In this document: positions 52,833 to 64,000 of the stretch, one piece after another
Layout: every line of letters starts with the position of its first letter
How positions within the stretch are numbered: the first letter of the stretch is position 1
NCBI GenBank assembly: GCA_950295325.1
Contig: OX485804.1
Coordinates: 70,098,033-70,162,032 of the forward strand
Direction of reading: 5' to 3'
Length of the DNA: 64,000 nucleotides
From: Polytrichum commune
Taxonomy: Eukaryota; Streptophyta; Polytrichopsida; Polytrichales; Polytrichaceae
Notes under the pieces: generated by a model
The model's database searches: none
What the model was told of the DNA's origin: nothing
Seen by the model: the letters and a program-made list of their open reading frames with translations, nothing else
Program-made: the position numbers and the translations under genes

Positions 52833-55800
52833 TCCTAATTTTTGTGTTATGCAGGTCTTTGATGGTGTTGTGTTCAACCTCATTGTTTGTTCTTTTAGTT
52901 GTGTTGCTCAATATATGATTAATTTTGTGAGAAAAAATCAATGAGAATTGGTAAGAAAGTTGCTAAGCATTGCACACCTTTGTTAGTGATTTGTGGTATT
53001 GAATTGTAATGTTTTCTTTCTTGGCCACTTGTGTGGAAGTTGTAGAACCTTACTGAGATGTTTTGTAGTTTTTGTAGTTTACTATGTAGGTCATGTTGGG
53101 TGGAAGAAAATGTCAGGTATGAATGTTGGTGAACTTCATTATAGTTATTATTAATCCAAGAGGCCCCAGTTGAGGCAGAGATGGGTGAGGCATCACTATA
53201 AACGGAATTTCGTGAATTGTTTGTGAGGTCCTCCATTGCACTTACAAAATTGATCAATGTCATTAGAGGAATCCACCAACCTCTTTGAGGTCTGCGAATA
53301 GAACCAACAATGAAGGTTTATGAGATTATGCCAACTTCCCCATGTCGTTGTCTCATTGAACTATACATTTATATGGAATTTTGTATACAATGCCTTTAGT
53401 TTTTTTTCATGTGGTTGGTCTTCTTCATAAATGCGTATTTTATGTGTGGGAACTTTTCAAAAAAGGAACTGGTATCATGACTTGACTAATGATTTGCAAT
53501 AATTCCTACACTAAAATGGAAAACCTCTAATGGTTCCATGAAACTCTTAGGGGGTATTTCAAATCGGCTCTAACAAAGTGGATACATTCTTGTTAAGTAA
53601 CATGTAATCTCAATATCCACATGTGCCAACATCACATGGTTCTTGTGTTGTTACAGTGTTTTATTTATTTATTTTTAATGTTTGTCAAAAGGGGTTATTT
53701 AGGGGAGTCATTTAATATGCAACAATATTGGAAATTCAATCTACGTATGAAAGCTCACCTGATACTTGAGTTGCATTAGAAAGTCATAATATTGTTAAGC
53801 CCCCATCCAAGAGACCCCTTGATGGGACTTGTTCCCAATAATAATGGCCCACCCTCACCTAGTTAAGGTTGAATCTTGGAAATGCAACTCATTTACGCCA
53901 TTTTGAACCCTATACTCATGCCTATATTTATGTCTACACTCAAAAGGGTGTCCCCACCATCTTAACAATGTGTATGGTAGTGGGAATATATTTACACTTC
54001 GGACCAAGTTAAGAGTGGACATAGTGGCAATTTGTGCAACATTACCGTGATAGCAATGACAAGAGACAATTATCCCACGTTTGATGTTTTGACCCACATG
54101 AAAACCATCATAGCTTCTCACTTTCGGAGGAGACACAAGAAATTCATGGGATTGGCAAGGGAGTTAGCATCTTGGATGAGTTTTCATTTGCTTTTTCAAT
54201 CAAAAACTTATATATGCCGATGATAGATGAAACAACATCACAAAGCAAGGAGTTCCATTTTTCCAATAATTCCATAAAGTTGTAGCATGTGATTCTCGAA
54301 GAAGTTGCATACCTCACTGCAATTCTAAGTGAAAAGTGTCCACCATTTGCTTAACAATTCCCTACAACAATAATTGAATTGTAGATTTCAAAACATCGAC
54401 ATATGTTAGAACTACTCCTCCTTGGCTCAACATAATCCTAGACCCAAAGATGTCATGTTTCCCTCATGACAATACAACACTTCCTCACAACAATATGCCA
54501 AAATGCAAGGAACAACAATACGCACCTCCAAATATTATGAATGTTGCCAAGGCATCATGTTGTTGCTACTATTGTGTAATTGTATGTTCCTTCTAAAGGG
54601 TCAAATAGATTTGCAAAAGTAATATTGCACGCTTCTTTTTGGAAAAGCTCAATTTCCACATAATGCATGTATTTTATTCACATTTGCTTTAAGTACAAAT
54701 AAATAAAGGTTGAATTCCTCTTACAATTATAGGTGCAACTTTTGGTAATGTATACATATGATGGAGGGTTTTTTTGCAAATACATTTCTACCTTAAGATA
54801 CAAATCAAACCAATATCCATTACCAAGCCCGTGTCCCTCTAAGGTACAAAATATATTTGTACATACTTCCAAAAAGACACACAATAACATTTTTCCATCA
54901 TTCATTTCAATGTTAATCCTTAGCCAAGAAATGTGGTCATATGGACTTTCCCATACAAGTGGTCCGTGTTAGAGAACTAGGTATCCCAATTTTGCATAAA
55001 AATGCCATCAAAATTACAACATGTAACTTGCATGGTTACATAATGGTGGAGTTGGATGCAAAACAATTATTCCAAAGATTTTTGCCTTAGACATTAATTA
55101 TTTGATGGTGGAGTTGGATGCAAAACATTTACTCCAAAGATTTTCACCTAGACATTAATTATTGCCAAAACATCATCATAAAGGAAGTTTGTATTAAAGT
55201 TCTTGGAAAAAAGAAACATGTTTGAATTCTTGAATTGAAACCACTCTCAATTTTGACAAATCTAAGTTAGTCACACATGGGAGGACTCGTTGGCTTGAAG
55301 ATTTTATATATTCCTCAATATGGGATAGTTTGACCAAAATTATACTTACAAGCTTTGATATATACTAATTTGTTAACTACCACATATGTATCTTTGACAA
55401 TACAGATTAGACACATGGAACACAACTTTCAATCTTTGCATTATCAAATAGGTTCCAAGCCCAACAATATTGTGGAATTGCTATAAGGACAAACCACGTG
55501 ACCATTGGAGAGAGTCAAAAGGTTCTCTCTCCTCCCATGAGCTTCTTCTTATTCCATAGGCACTACTTTTACTTCTATATCCAATCTAGTAAATGTCCTC
55601 TATTCATATTTGCATATGTAGTTATATATTTGCTATTGTTGTTCCACTTGTTAGCCACTATGAGTTTTATCATCTTCTTTCATTAGCTATCAGTGAAGAA
55701 AGAATATCCACTTCATGTCAATCTTGCTAAGGGAGGGGGGGGGGAGGGGAGGGGATTGGCAAGAAACATAGATCCTATGTGCGATAAAAATATAGGTTCC

Positions 55801-58800
55801 ATATATTAATTAAGGGTATAATTTGTAAAATACTCACATAGAATATAGGGTGCTTAAGGTGTGCAAAACATGATTATATGTAATCTAGCATTTGACATAA
55901 TACCATTCAAATTACATGAGGTGTATAAATACCATGGAAATAAGAGGCTAGACATGAAAAATCATATACCTTGCACTTCAATTATAGAGATTGAATGAAT
56001 AAATGATGATTTTTAATTTTTTGTGAAGAATTGAGCTCCGTGCGCCGCTTCCTAACTGTGTCTTTGATTGGATACATAGTAAAAAAACTTATTTTTGTAG
56101 GGTGTGTGGGAGCCTTGTAACTGTGATTTTTAGACACGTGTGGCTAGCCTTGAAGCATGACATCAAGGTCTCTAACTACACCATGCCTTTGAAACCCCCT
56201 AAAATGTGTTAATGAATACAATATATTTATTCTTCTCTCTCATGTTTATGACATGTACATGAAATTCATTGTTGTTATTAATATAATACTATGTTGTTGT
56301 GCACCAAGCTTGACTATGATTTCAAATCATAAACCTTGAACCCTAGAATTTGCTTGTTTTCCTTGTTTTGTACTTGTGCTTCTTGCGAGGCTTATAATTA
56401 ATCATACACTTTAAGGACTTTGGGGAATTGAGGATTTATTTATGTATAAGTGATATAAGGTACATTAAATTAATCAGTCAACAATTTATAATTACCCATA
56501 GGGTGCCAATAATTACAACAATTAATCATTATTTTGAAAATTAACATGCCTTATAATCCATCACAGTAGGTAAATAACCCCCAAAAAATTACTACATTTT
56601 CACACATATCTAAGTGGAAGTGCCCCCCCCCCCACAGTGTGCAATCTTATTATTTACTTCAACTTGCATCAAAATAACAAATTTCACATTGTTAGTACTT
56701 TAGGTTCATCTTAAGACATGGTAATGAGGTCTATGGTTGTGTTACACACAATGGTGAACAAGTTGAGCATAAATGTAACCATATGATATTTGACATTAGT
56801 GGACATGCTCCATAATATCTAATATGCTCATTAATATCTTCCTCTTGCATAAGTAAATCGTAAAACTATCATTTCCAATATTCCAATGTGCCATGCTAAA
56901 TGCCATATAGTAAAACTTTATTCACTTCAAAAGGCACTCATGTCAACAACCCACCTCAAGTTGACAATTAATGGACGTGACATTTCTAACCTTTGGGACA
57001 CCTAGTTTAGGCCCTTTGCAAATAGTATACAAGAAACTTAATACCATAATCAATGCAGTGCATTAAGGTAGATGAAATTTATTTTATTACTTTTTTGTGT
57101 TTATGACCTAATACTACCCAGATTTGCAAGCTTATACTATTCGGATTCACAAAAAATAATGGCCTTGAGTTTTGCATATAGGGTTTTGGGATTTCTGTTA
57201 TGCCCTTCAATGAATGTTGATATAGGAGTGTAGAGGTTTGTTTTTGTGAATACTACCCAAGACATGCTACAAAGGGTGGACATTGATACTGCACGATCTT
57301 ATAGATTAAATATGAAGAGGAACTTGTGATTTTTTTCACTGACACATCTTGTTTGTTATTGCTCTTTGTTGTCGGAGACAATCTCTCTATTTATTTTGTG
57401 GTAACCCTTACCAAGTTGGAATGTTATTTGACACTTTGGATGACATGAAAATTTCAACATTTCTTTCATTGATACCATTGATACAAAACATCTCATTTTT
57501 TGTGAAAGTGATTTGCAATTTGGCCATGTGAAATGCATGGGAGGCATAAGTTACTGGAGAACGTGAGAGATTGAATTCAAATAAGTCTAATTGTAAAGAC
57601 TTCAAAACATGACATCACTTGTGCATAAGGAATGAATCCAAATTCCATATTGCTTGAATGATACTTGGTGAGGTTCAGGGTTTAGGACACTACTAACATA
57701 GGTTGTCATGCAACTTGGAAGAGCGTTTGTACTAGCATTGTTATCTTCTAAAAAGGTGTATTACATAAAATTGTGTGCTTTAGAGGTACCATGGATTTTT
57801 AAAATTTTGTTTGTTAGAACTAAAAAGATATCATGAATATAATTTATTTAATTTGTGAACAACGAGTGCAACTCTCTTTAAAAGACAAAAGAGCTTATGA
57901 TATATATACACACACACACAATTTTTTTCATGTTGTTTACTTACACTTCAATTGCCATGCCCAAGTCTCATAAATGGAATTCGAATGTTGCAACATGGAT
58001 CTGTAACTATGCCTAAGATGCTTGATTTCTTTTATATGCACATGACAACCAAGTGACTAATTGAAGGATGTGCAAAGTCTATTAACAACCCTAAAGCAAC
58101 TAGAATTATAAGATAATTGGCAACCTAAGACACACAAACCTCAAAAAGTTTTCTTCATCACTCGAGAGTCTAATGCAACCTCAATGCATAATAATAATAA
58201 TAATAATAATAATAACGAACCAAGTCTATTGTAACTACCCAACTTGCTAAGTAAAGCAGCTTGTGTATTCCACCTATTTGTAGGGTGTGAACCAATATCC
58301 CCATATCATTGGCACAACTAAGTTGGAGCCACCTACCCTCATCTCCCTCTTTGAAACAAATTATTCTAAGGAGTTCCCTTTAGTCATACACTACATCAAT
58401 GGTTTGTGTTGGAGGTACTAAACTCAAACAAAGAGTTGTTTGTGTCCCTAAACATGCAATGTATCCAAACAAGAAAACGGTAGAACCGTGAGGCTCTGTC
58501 CTTTATTATGAAAGACTATAATTGTAGTTGTCCACTTTGCTCATGCCAATTCATGGCTATTCACTATATCAAACCTTTCTTGGATCTTGTGCACCTTCTT
58601 CTCAAATACGGGTCAAGGATTGAAGCTACTCATTTATAACCTGAATTTTTAAAAATAAATAATGAAGAACTACCGAAATAACTATAGTTAACTAGATTTC
58701 TTTCAATGCATTTTAGGGAGCACATATATATATAAACTATAGTTAACATCCACATTACATAAAGTGGACCAGAAATAACAAGAACAAGTAACGTCCAAGT

Positions 58801-59162
58801 GTGAACACAAAGTGGTTAGGAAATTTGCTCTTGAAACAAAGAAGTTGATGGATAGTCTCTGTCCTACAGACAGAGCCAACAAATCAAAAGTGTTTTGTGT
58901 TTTTCTCAATGACCAAAGCCACGTCATGCCGTATTCATCCATCCAAGTGCACAATTGGCAGCTTAAGGAGAGAGGCCCACGTAGTGATTTTGAGTGAGTG
59001 ACATGGGTCAGGTAGAGAGGGAGGGAGGCAAGCGGAAGGGGTTTAGGGTTGGCGGACGAAGCGAAGGAACGAGTTGTTAGGTACTTTTTTTTACATGGGG
59101 GCGACCTGCGTCGGAGGAGCCGAAGAACGCTAAGCGAGTAGGGGCACCGGGGAGGGGTGGCC
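52833..59162. other. Intergenic with small tandem repeats; no gene recognised
   Basis: A 62-bp unit starting ATGGTGGAGTTGGATGCAAA occurs twice in tandem (55043-55104 and 55105-55166), slightly diverged. There is an (ATA)n microsatellite at about 58188-58215, TA/CA dinucleotides near 57899-57921, and G-rich tracts near 55733-55756. A telo-box-like AGGGTTGG with TTTAGGG (about 59039-59055) lies about 110 bp before the remodeler start codon. No coding domain seen on either strand. Confidence 0.55.
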
Positions 59163-62100
59163 ATGGGCGACGAGGATGCATCGCAAGCTGTGGAGAGCCT
59201 CACCTCGTCGCAGCTGCAGCACGTGAAGGCCTTGCTCTCCTCCCTCTCCTGCCTGTCACACAGCGTCCCCCTCCCGCCACCTCTCTTCCGCCTCCTCCAT
59301 TCCACTCCACCGCCCAAAGCTACCCACCCTGGTCCTGCTCCTCCTCTGCCCTTGCTGGACACAACACCACTACCTGCAGCACTGCATCATCTAGAACAGG
59401 CGGTGCCCAACAACTTCCTCCCACACGCACTGTCCGACACCGCTTTGTAAGTCTTCTTCGAATCGCCACTTACACCTCTTTCGTTTCTCACTTCGTGTAG
59501 GTAGATAGCACAAATTTAGAATTCTGGGCGTGCAAAAACAAACATTGTAAGTTAACGCTCATCATCGTGGCCCCTCGTGTGGTGCAGGAGTGATGGCAAA
59601 TCCCTCCACCATGTCAATTCTCTCCCACTCACGTGCCACCAAGAGCTCCCCCACGAGGCGCAGCTGCACCGGTCACACGATGATAGTCATGTGGCGGAGA
59701 CACCAATGCCCGCAATGGATGCACAGGGTGTCTCGGCCTATGTGCCCAACCACTTGCTTCAAGAGCTCCACGACGCAGTGTTTAACCAGAGGTTCAGGAG
59801 CTCAATGGAGCTTAGCAAGGAGCAGAGGCGGAGGACGGACAGGAAAGTAGCTTACCGCTCTCGGGAGATCCAAGAATTGGGAGAAATCGTAGAGGAGAAA
59901 GGGAGAGAGGATTATCTCATTGAGCAGTACTGTTTGGAGCTGCTAGGGTTGCAAACGAAGGTGAGGTCAGAGGTGGTTCAAGAACTGAGGCTTAAAGAGT
60001 TGTGTGTTGGCCCGGACTCGCGAATCTATGACTGGGGCCTCATGCGAATTCGGCGAAGTGGGACATCGTATTTGGGCTATGGCGAGGCTGGTGAGACATG
60101 AATCATATCTTCTTCATCTCAGCCTTTCTGTTCCTCTCTTTGACTGAGGGTTTGGTGGCTGTACTAACACCAGATGCGCAGGGGGTTGGCAGCCCCTCAT
60201 ACAATCATGGGGAACATCAAGATGAATTTCGTGGCACGAACTCTTTTACAATTACTTGCATCACTGCCACGGGTTCAGAGTGGGGGCAACTTAGCGTCAG
60301 CAGTTTGATCTATTTAGTCACTGTTTGTATGTTTCCTGCTCCAGGAGGGGCGGAAGAGAGTAGTAATTTCAGCCATTGTTTGCGCAACAAACAATTACTG
60401 ATGGTTTTTTATTTTTTTATTTTTTTAATCTAGTGATGAGAAGGTGATCTTGTGCACACTTTTGCTTATGTTTCCTTTGGGGTCTTCATTTGATTATTTG
60501 TGTGGGGTTTACCTAACATATTTCTTGTAGGTCTTTTAACTTCGTGATGATAATAATGGCTAGAGGGGTTCTTCCTTCTTCCTGGTTTAGTGGGGTGCCT
60601 TTATTGATCCATGTCCGTAGTGTAAGTGGTTCTAAGGGTTATAGTGGTGTGGTGATGGGTGTGTTTTCTGGTGGCATAGGTCATGGTGTTGCCCCGGAAG
60701 CTGATGAACGGCAGAGAAGAAAACGGGAAGCCGAGAGGCAGAGAAGGCTGGAGGAGGAGGAGAAGGCAAAGGAGAATACTCGTAAACGCAAGTTTTTCAA
60801 TGAGTTATTGAACTTAACAAGAGAGTGTCAATTGCAGAATCAAGCAGCCATCAAGCGAAGGAAACAACGAAACGATGGAGTTCAGGCCTGGCATGGAAAG
60901 CAGCGACAAAGAGCAACTCGAGCAGAGAAATTACGTTTCCAGGCTCTCAAGTCTGACGACCAAGAGGCCTACATGCGGATGGTGGAAGAGAGTAAGAATG
61001 AGCGCTTGACAATTCTCCTGTCCCGGACAGATGATCTTCTCCAAAGGTTAGGGGCTATGGTTCAGAAACAAAAGGATGCAGAACCTGAGGATGCCTTCAT
61101 TGCAAAGAAGGATAAGGTCCGGGCTCATCCGAGGGATGCAGCAAGTGATACATTAGCCTATGATAGTGTGGATGCTGATGGGGGCTATAAGAAACGGGAC
61201 TTGCTTGAGGGCCAGCGGCAGTACAATTCGGCAGTTCATTCTATCGAGGAGAAGGTAACAGTTCAACCTGCAATGCTGCAAGGTGGGACATTGCGAGAGT
61301 ACCAGCTGGAAGGACTCCAGTGGATGCTCTCTTTGTACAACAATAATTTGAATGGGATACTGGCAGATGAGATGGGGTTAGGGAAGACTATTCAGACTAT
61401 TGCATTGTTGGCATATCTACTTGAGAATAAGGGAGTAGCAGGTCCCCACATTATAATCGCCCCAAAGGCTGTGTTACCGAATTGGGCACATGAGTTGGCA
61501 ACCTGGGCACCCACTATAGTGACAGTTTTGTATGATGGGCGCGCGGAAGAGAGGAGGGTGCTGCGGGAAGAGAATGGGGGTGAGGGCAAGTTTAATGTGT
61601 TGGTAACACATTACGACCTGATTATGCGTGACAAGGCCTTCTTAAAAAAAATACGGTGGCATTACATGATTGTTGATGAAGGTGATATTCTCTTGTTCTC
61701 TGCTGATGTCTGTTCTGCTTTCTGATATTATTCTTTTCTTCTTACTCCTTAGTCACCCTCTGCTCGCTTATAGGAGTATTCAGGACTGTGTAATATGGTA
61801 TCATTCTATTCAAGGGATCACTTGACCAGATTATGTATCCCTTGCGAAAATCTAGGGCTGATTACAACACCCAAATTCTTCCCAAGTCGCGCCATTCATG
61901 CAAGCGTTGTTAGTCCCATCTGATACAAAAGCATCTATCTTCTGCTACTTTCAAGCCTCTTTTGTTGCTCACAAGTGTCTTATGGTGGATGAAGGTCACC
62001 GGCTGAAGAATCACGACTGTATGTTGTCCCGGACTCTGACTTCGGGATACCATATCCGCAGGAGGCTGCTCCTGACTGGAACACCAATTCAGAACAGCTT

Positions 62101-63865
62101 ACAAGAGCTTTGGTCTCTGCTTAATTTTCTTTTACCTGCAATCTTTAATTCCAGTGAGAACTTTGAGGACTGGTTCAATGCCCCCTTTACCGACCGCTCT
62201 GATATGTCCCTAACCGAGGAGGAGCAGTTGCTTGTAATTCGGCGGCTGCACCAAGTCATCCGTCCTTTCCTGCTGAGAAGGAAGAAGGCAGAGGTCGAGA
62301 AGTTTTTACCAGGCAAGACCCAAGTCATACTGAAGTGTGATTTATCGGCATGGCAGCGTCTTTATTACAAGCAGATTATGGAGTCAGGTCGGGTTGGGTT
62401 GGACATTGGCTCAGGAAAATCTCGGGGCTTGTTGAACACAGCCATGCAGTTACGCAAGTGCTGTAACCACCCTTACCTTTTCTTAGAGGGCCAAGACTAT
62501 GATCCCCGCAGCCGTGATGAACTAATTCGATCTTCTGGGAAGTTTGAACTCCTTGACCGCTTGCTACCCAAGTTACAAAAAACTGGCCACCGTGTGCTCC
62601 TCTTCTCTCAAATGACTCGGCTGATGGATATATTGGAAGATTACTTAGAGTGGCATGGGTTTAAGTTTCTGCGCTTGGATGGGACTACAAAAACCGAAGA
62701 GCGGGGGATTCTCTTGCGGGAGTTCAATGCCCCAGATTCTCCCTATTTCATGTTTTTACTTTCAACCCGGGCAGGTGGCTTGGGACTCAATCTTCAAACA
62801 GCAGATACTGTGATCCTCTTTGACAGTGACTGGAACCCTCAAATGGATCAGCAGGCTGAGGACCGTGCACACCGCATAGGGCAGAAGAAGGAGGTCCGTG
62901 TCTTTGTGTTGGTGAGTGTGGGATCAATTGAAGAAGAGATTCTTGAGCGGGCAAAATCAAAGATGGGGATAGATGCCAAGGTGATACAAGCTGGGCTTTT
63001 CAACACTACGTCCACTGCACAGGAGAGGAGAGAGATGCTAGAAGAGATCATGAAGAGAGGGTCAGATGCAATTGGAACTGATGTTCCAAGTGAGTGTGAG
63101 ATCAACCGGTTGTCAGCACGCGGGGATCATGAGTTTGTCATCTTTGAGGAAATGGATGAGCAGAGGCGACAGGAGGAGGGGTACAGATCCCGCCTTCTGG
63201 AAGAGCATGAGGTCCCAGAGTGGGTGTTCTTGAATGATCCCAAGGCACAAGGCGAAGAGGGCCTGCAAGCAACTCCCAGTCAGGTTACTGGGAAGCGGAT
63301 GCGGAAAGAGGTCATGTACACCGATGTGCTCAGTGACTCACAGTGGATGAAGGCTATTGAAGATGGAGAGGATGTCAGTGCTGCTGTCAAAGTCCAATTA
63401 ACAAAGAGAGTCAAACGGAAAGAGCAGCAGCAGGCAGCCATTGAGCAAGAGGTTGCAGATATGCTTGAAGACGAGGAAGAAATTATTGATGACACTAACT
63501 TAGAGATGTTCGGAGAGGAGGATATCGAGCAGCCAGAGTCGCAGCTTTCTGAAGAACTTGAGGGAGACCTCCAGATCAAGAAATCTGAGCATCGGACCCG
63601 CATCGTAATCAAAAGACGGCAGGACATGGAAGTGATGCCAGGAGCTTTGCAAAATTCTTACAGTGAAGGTGGTGAGAGCCAGTTACGGATTGTTCTGAGG
63701 CCTGATAAGTCTGCAGCCAATTGGAAAGGGCTGCAACGAAAGAGATCAAAACATGGGACCCCAACTGTTGATCAGGACGAATATTCTTTCCTGGATGCAA
63801 AACAAAACATAGACCAAGAGAACGGCTCTGATGATGAGGATGACACATTCCTTGAGAGCATGTAG
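59163..63865 (+). CDS. MINU: SNF2-family chromatin-remodeling ATPase, MINU / CHR12-CHR23 type (complete, 4 exons)
   Basis: Exons 59163-59446, 59588-60090, 60680-61681 and 61995-63865, GT-AG with matching phases, giving 1219 aa; the Arabidopsis relatives are about 1060-1100 aa. The start ATG is in a GCCATGG context. Landmarks: an N-terminal region with DWGLMR (end of exon 2); an HSA-like block KRKFF...[10 protein letters not shown] through [19 protein letters not shown] to [15 protein letters not shown] (residues about 298-375); helicase motif I DEMGLGKT (about 493-500); motif II DEGH split by intron 3 (about 595-598); [28 protein letters not shown] (about 800); [15 protein letters not shown] and [11 protein letters not shown] (about 883); a SnAC-like block [18 protein letters not shown]; then an acidic tail. 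No bromodomain is visible, as in plant MINU proteins. It acts in the nucleus, moving nucleosomes with ATP; in Arabidopsis this type supports stem-cell maintenance and growth control. The sequence matches the family closely throughout the ATPase core. Confidence 0.95.
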
Positions 63866-64000
63866 CCCAACCTCGCAATTATTTTGTTCATTTGGTGCGC
63901 CATAGCAACCTAGTTACCTGTTGAGGGCAAGAGTCCAGCTGTCCATGGCCTGGCGTGGGCCATCTGGACCATCCAGTGGGGCAATGGCTGGATGGAAGCC
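63866..64000 (+). other. 3' flank of the remodeler gene
   Basis: Start of the 3' UTR; no poly-A signal or other feature identified before the window ends. Confidence 0.5.

Overview
This window looks like nuclear DNA of a streptophyte plant (land plant or charophyte alga). The reasons are GT-AG introns in every real gene, TTTAGGG-type telomere-like repeats and telo-boxes, a plant MINU/CHR12-CHR23-type SNF2 remodeler, a plant-type 20-exon NRAP gene, short plastid and mitochondrial DNA scraps, and an AT-rich background full of decayed transposons. I cannot name the species.

Layout, left to right. 1-1282: reverse transcriptase part of a decayed LINE that runs off the left edge. 1283-10573: gene-poor, with a telomere-like patch at 6451-6472 and a composite organelle-DNA scrap at 7535-7745. 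10574-11622: a 1.03-kb TIR element with perfect 8-bp target-site duplications. 12578-21917 (+): complete 20-exon NRAP/NOL6/Utp22-like ribosome-biogenesis gene, about 1068 aa. 23836-26019 (-): a two-exon gene for a P-loop NTPase joined to a PD-(D/E)xK-like nuclease of Crinkler-RHS type. An ORF at 27600-28148 (-) with a strong start context may be its N-terminal header exon. 31439-32036: a TTAA-flanked piggyBac-like MITE. 32842-35321: a 2.46-kb element with long GC-rich inverted arms. 35794-41979 (-): complete 12-exon coiled-coil gene, 955 aa, whose exons 2-5 are tandem duplicates of a 60-codon unit. 47911-49757 (+): a broken proteasome beta-5 gene copy, interrupted at its last recognisable exon border by a 3.05-kb LINE (49766-52819, minus strand) with a perfect 13-bp target-site duplication. 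52833-59162: no gene seen. 59163-63865 (+): complete 4-exon SNF2 ATPase, 1219 aa.

The host genes do not form a pathway. NRAP belongs to the small-subunit processome, MINU to chromatin remodeling, and the coiled-coil protein is unassigned. The accessory content is the most unusual part. It includes the NTPase-nuclease gene, a LINE carrying a PCIF1-like methyltransferase domain upstream of its RNase H, and three distinct TIR elements with readable target-site duplications. Exon borders were set by hand from reading frame, phase and GT-AG signals plus remembered family sequence; nothing was searched.
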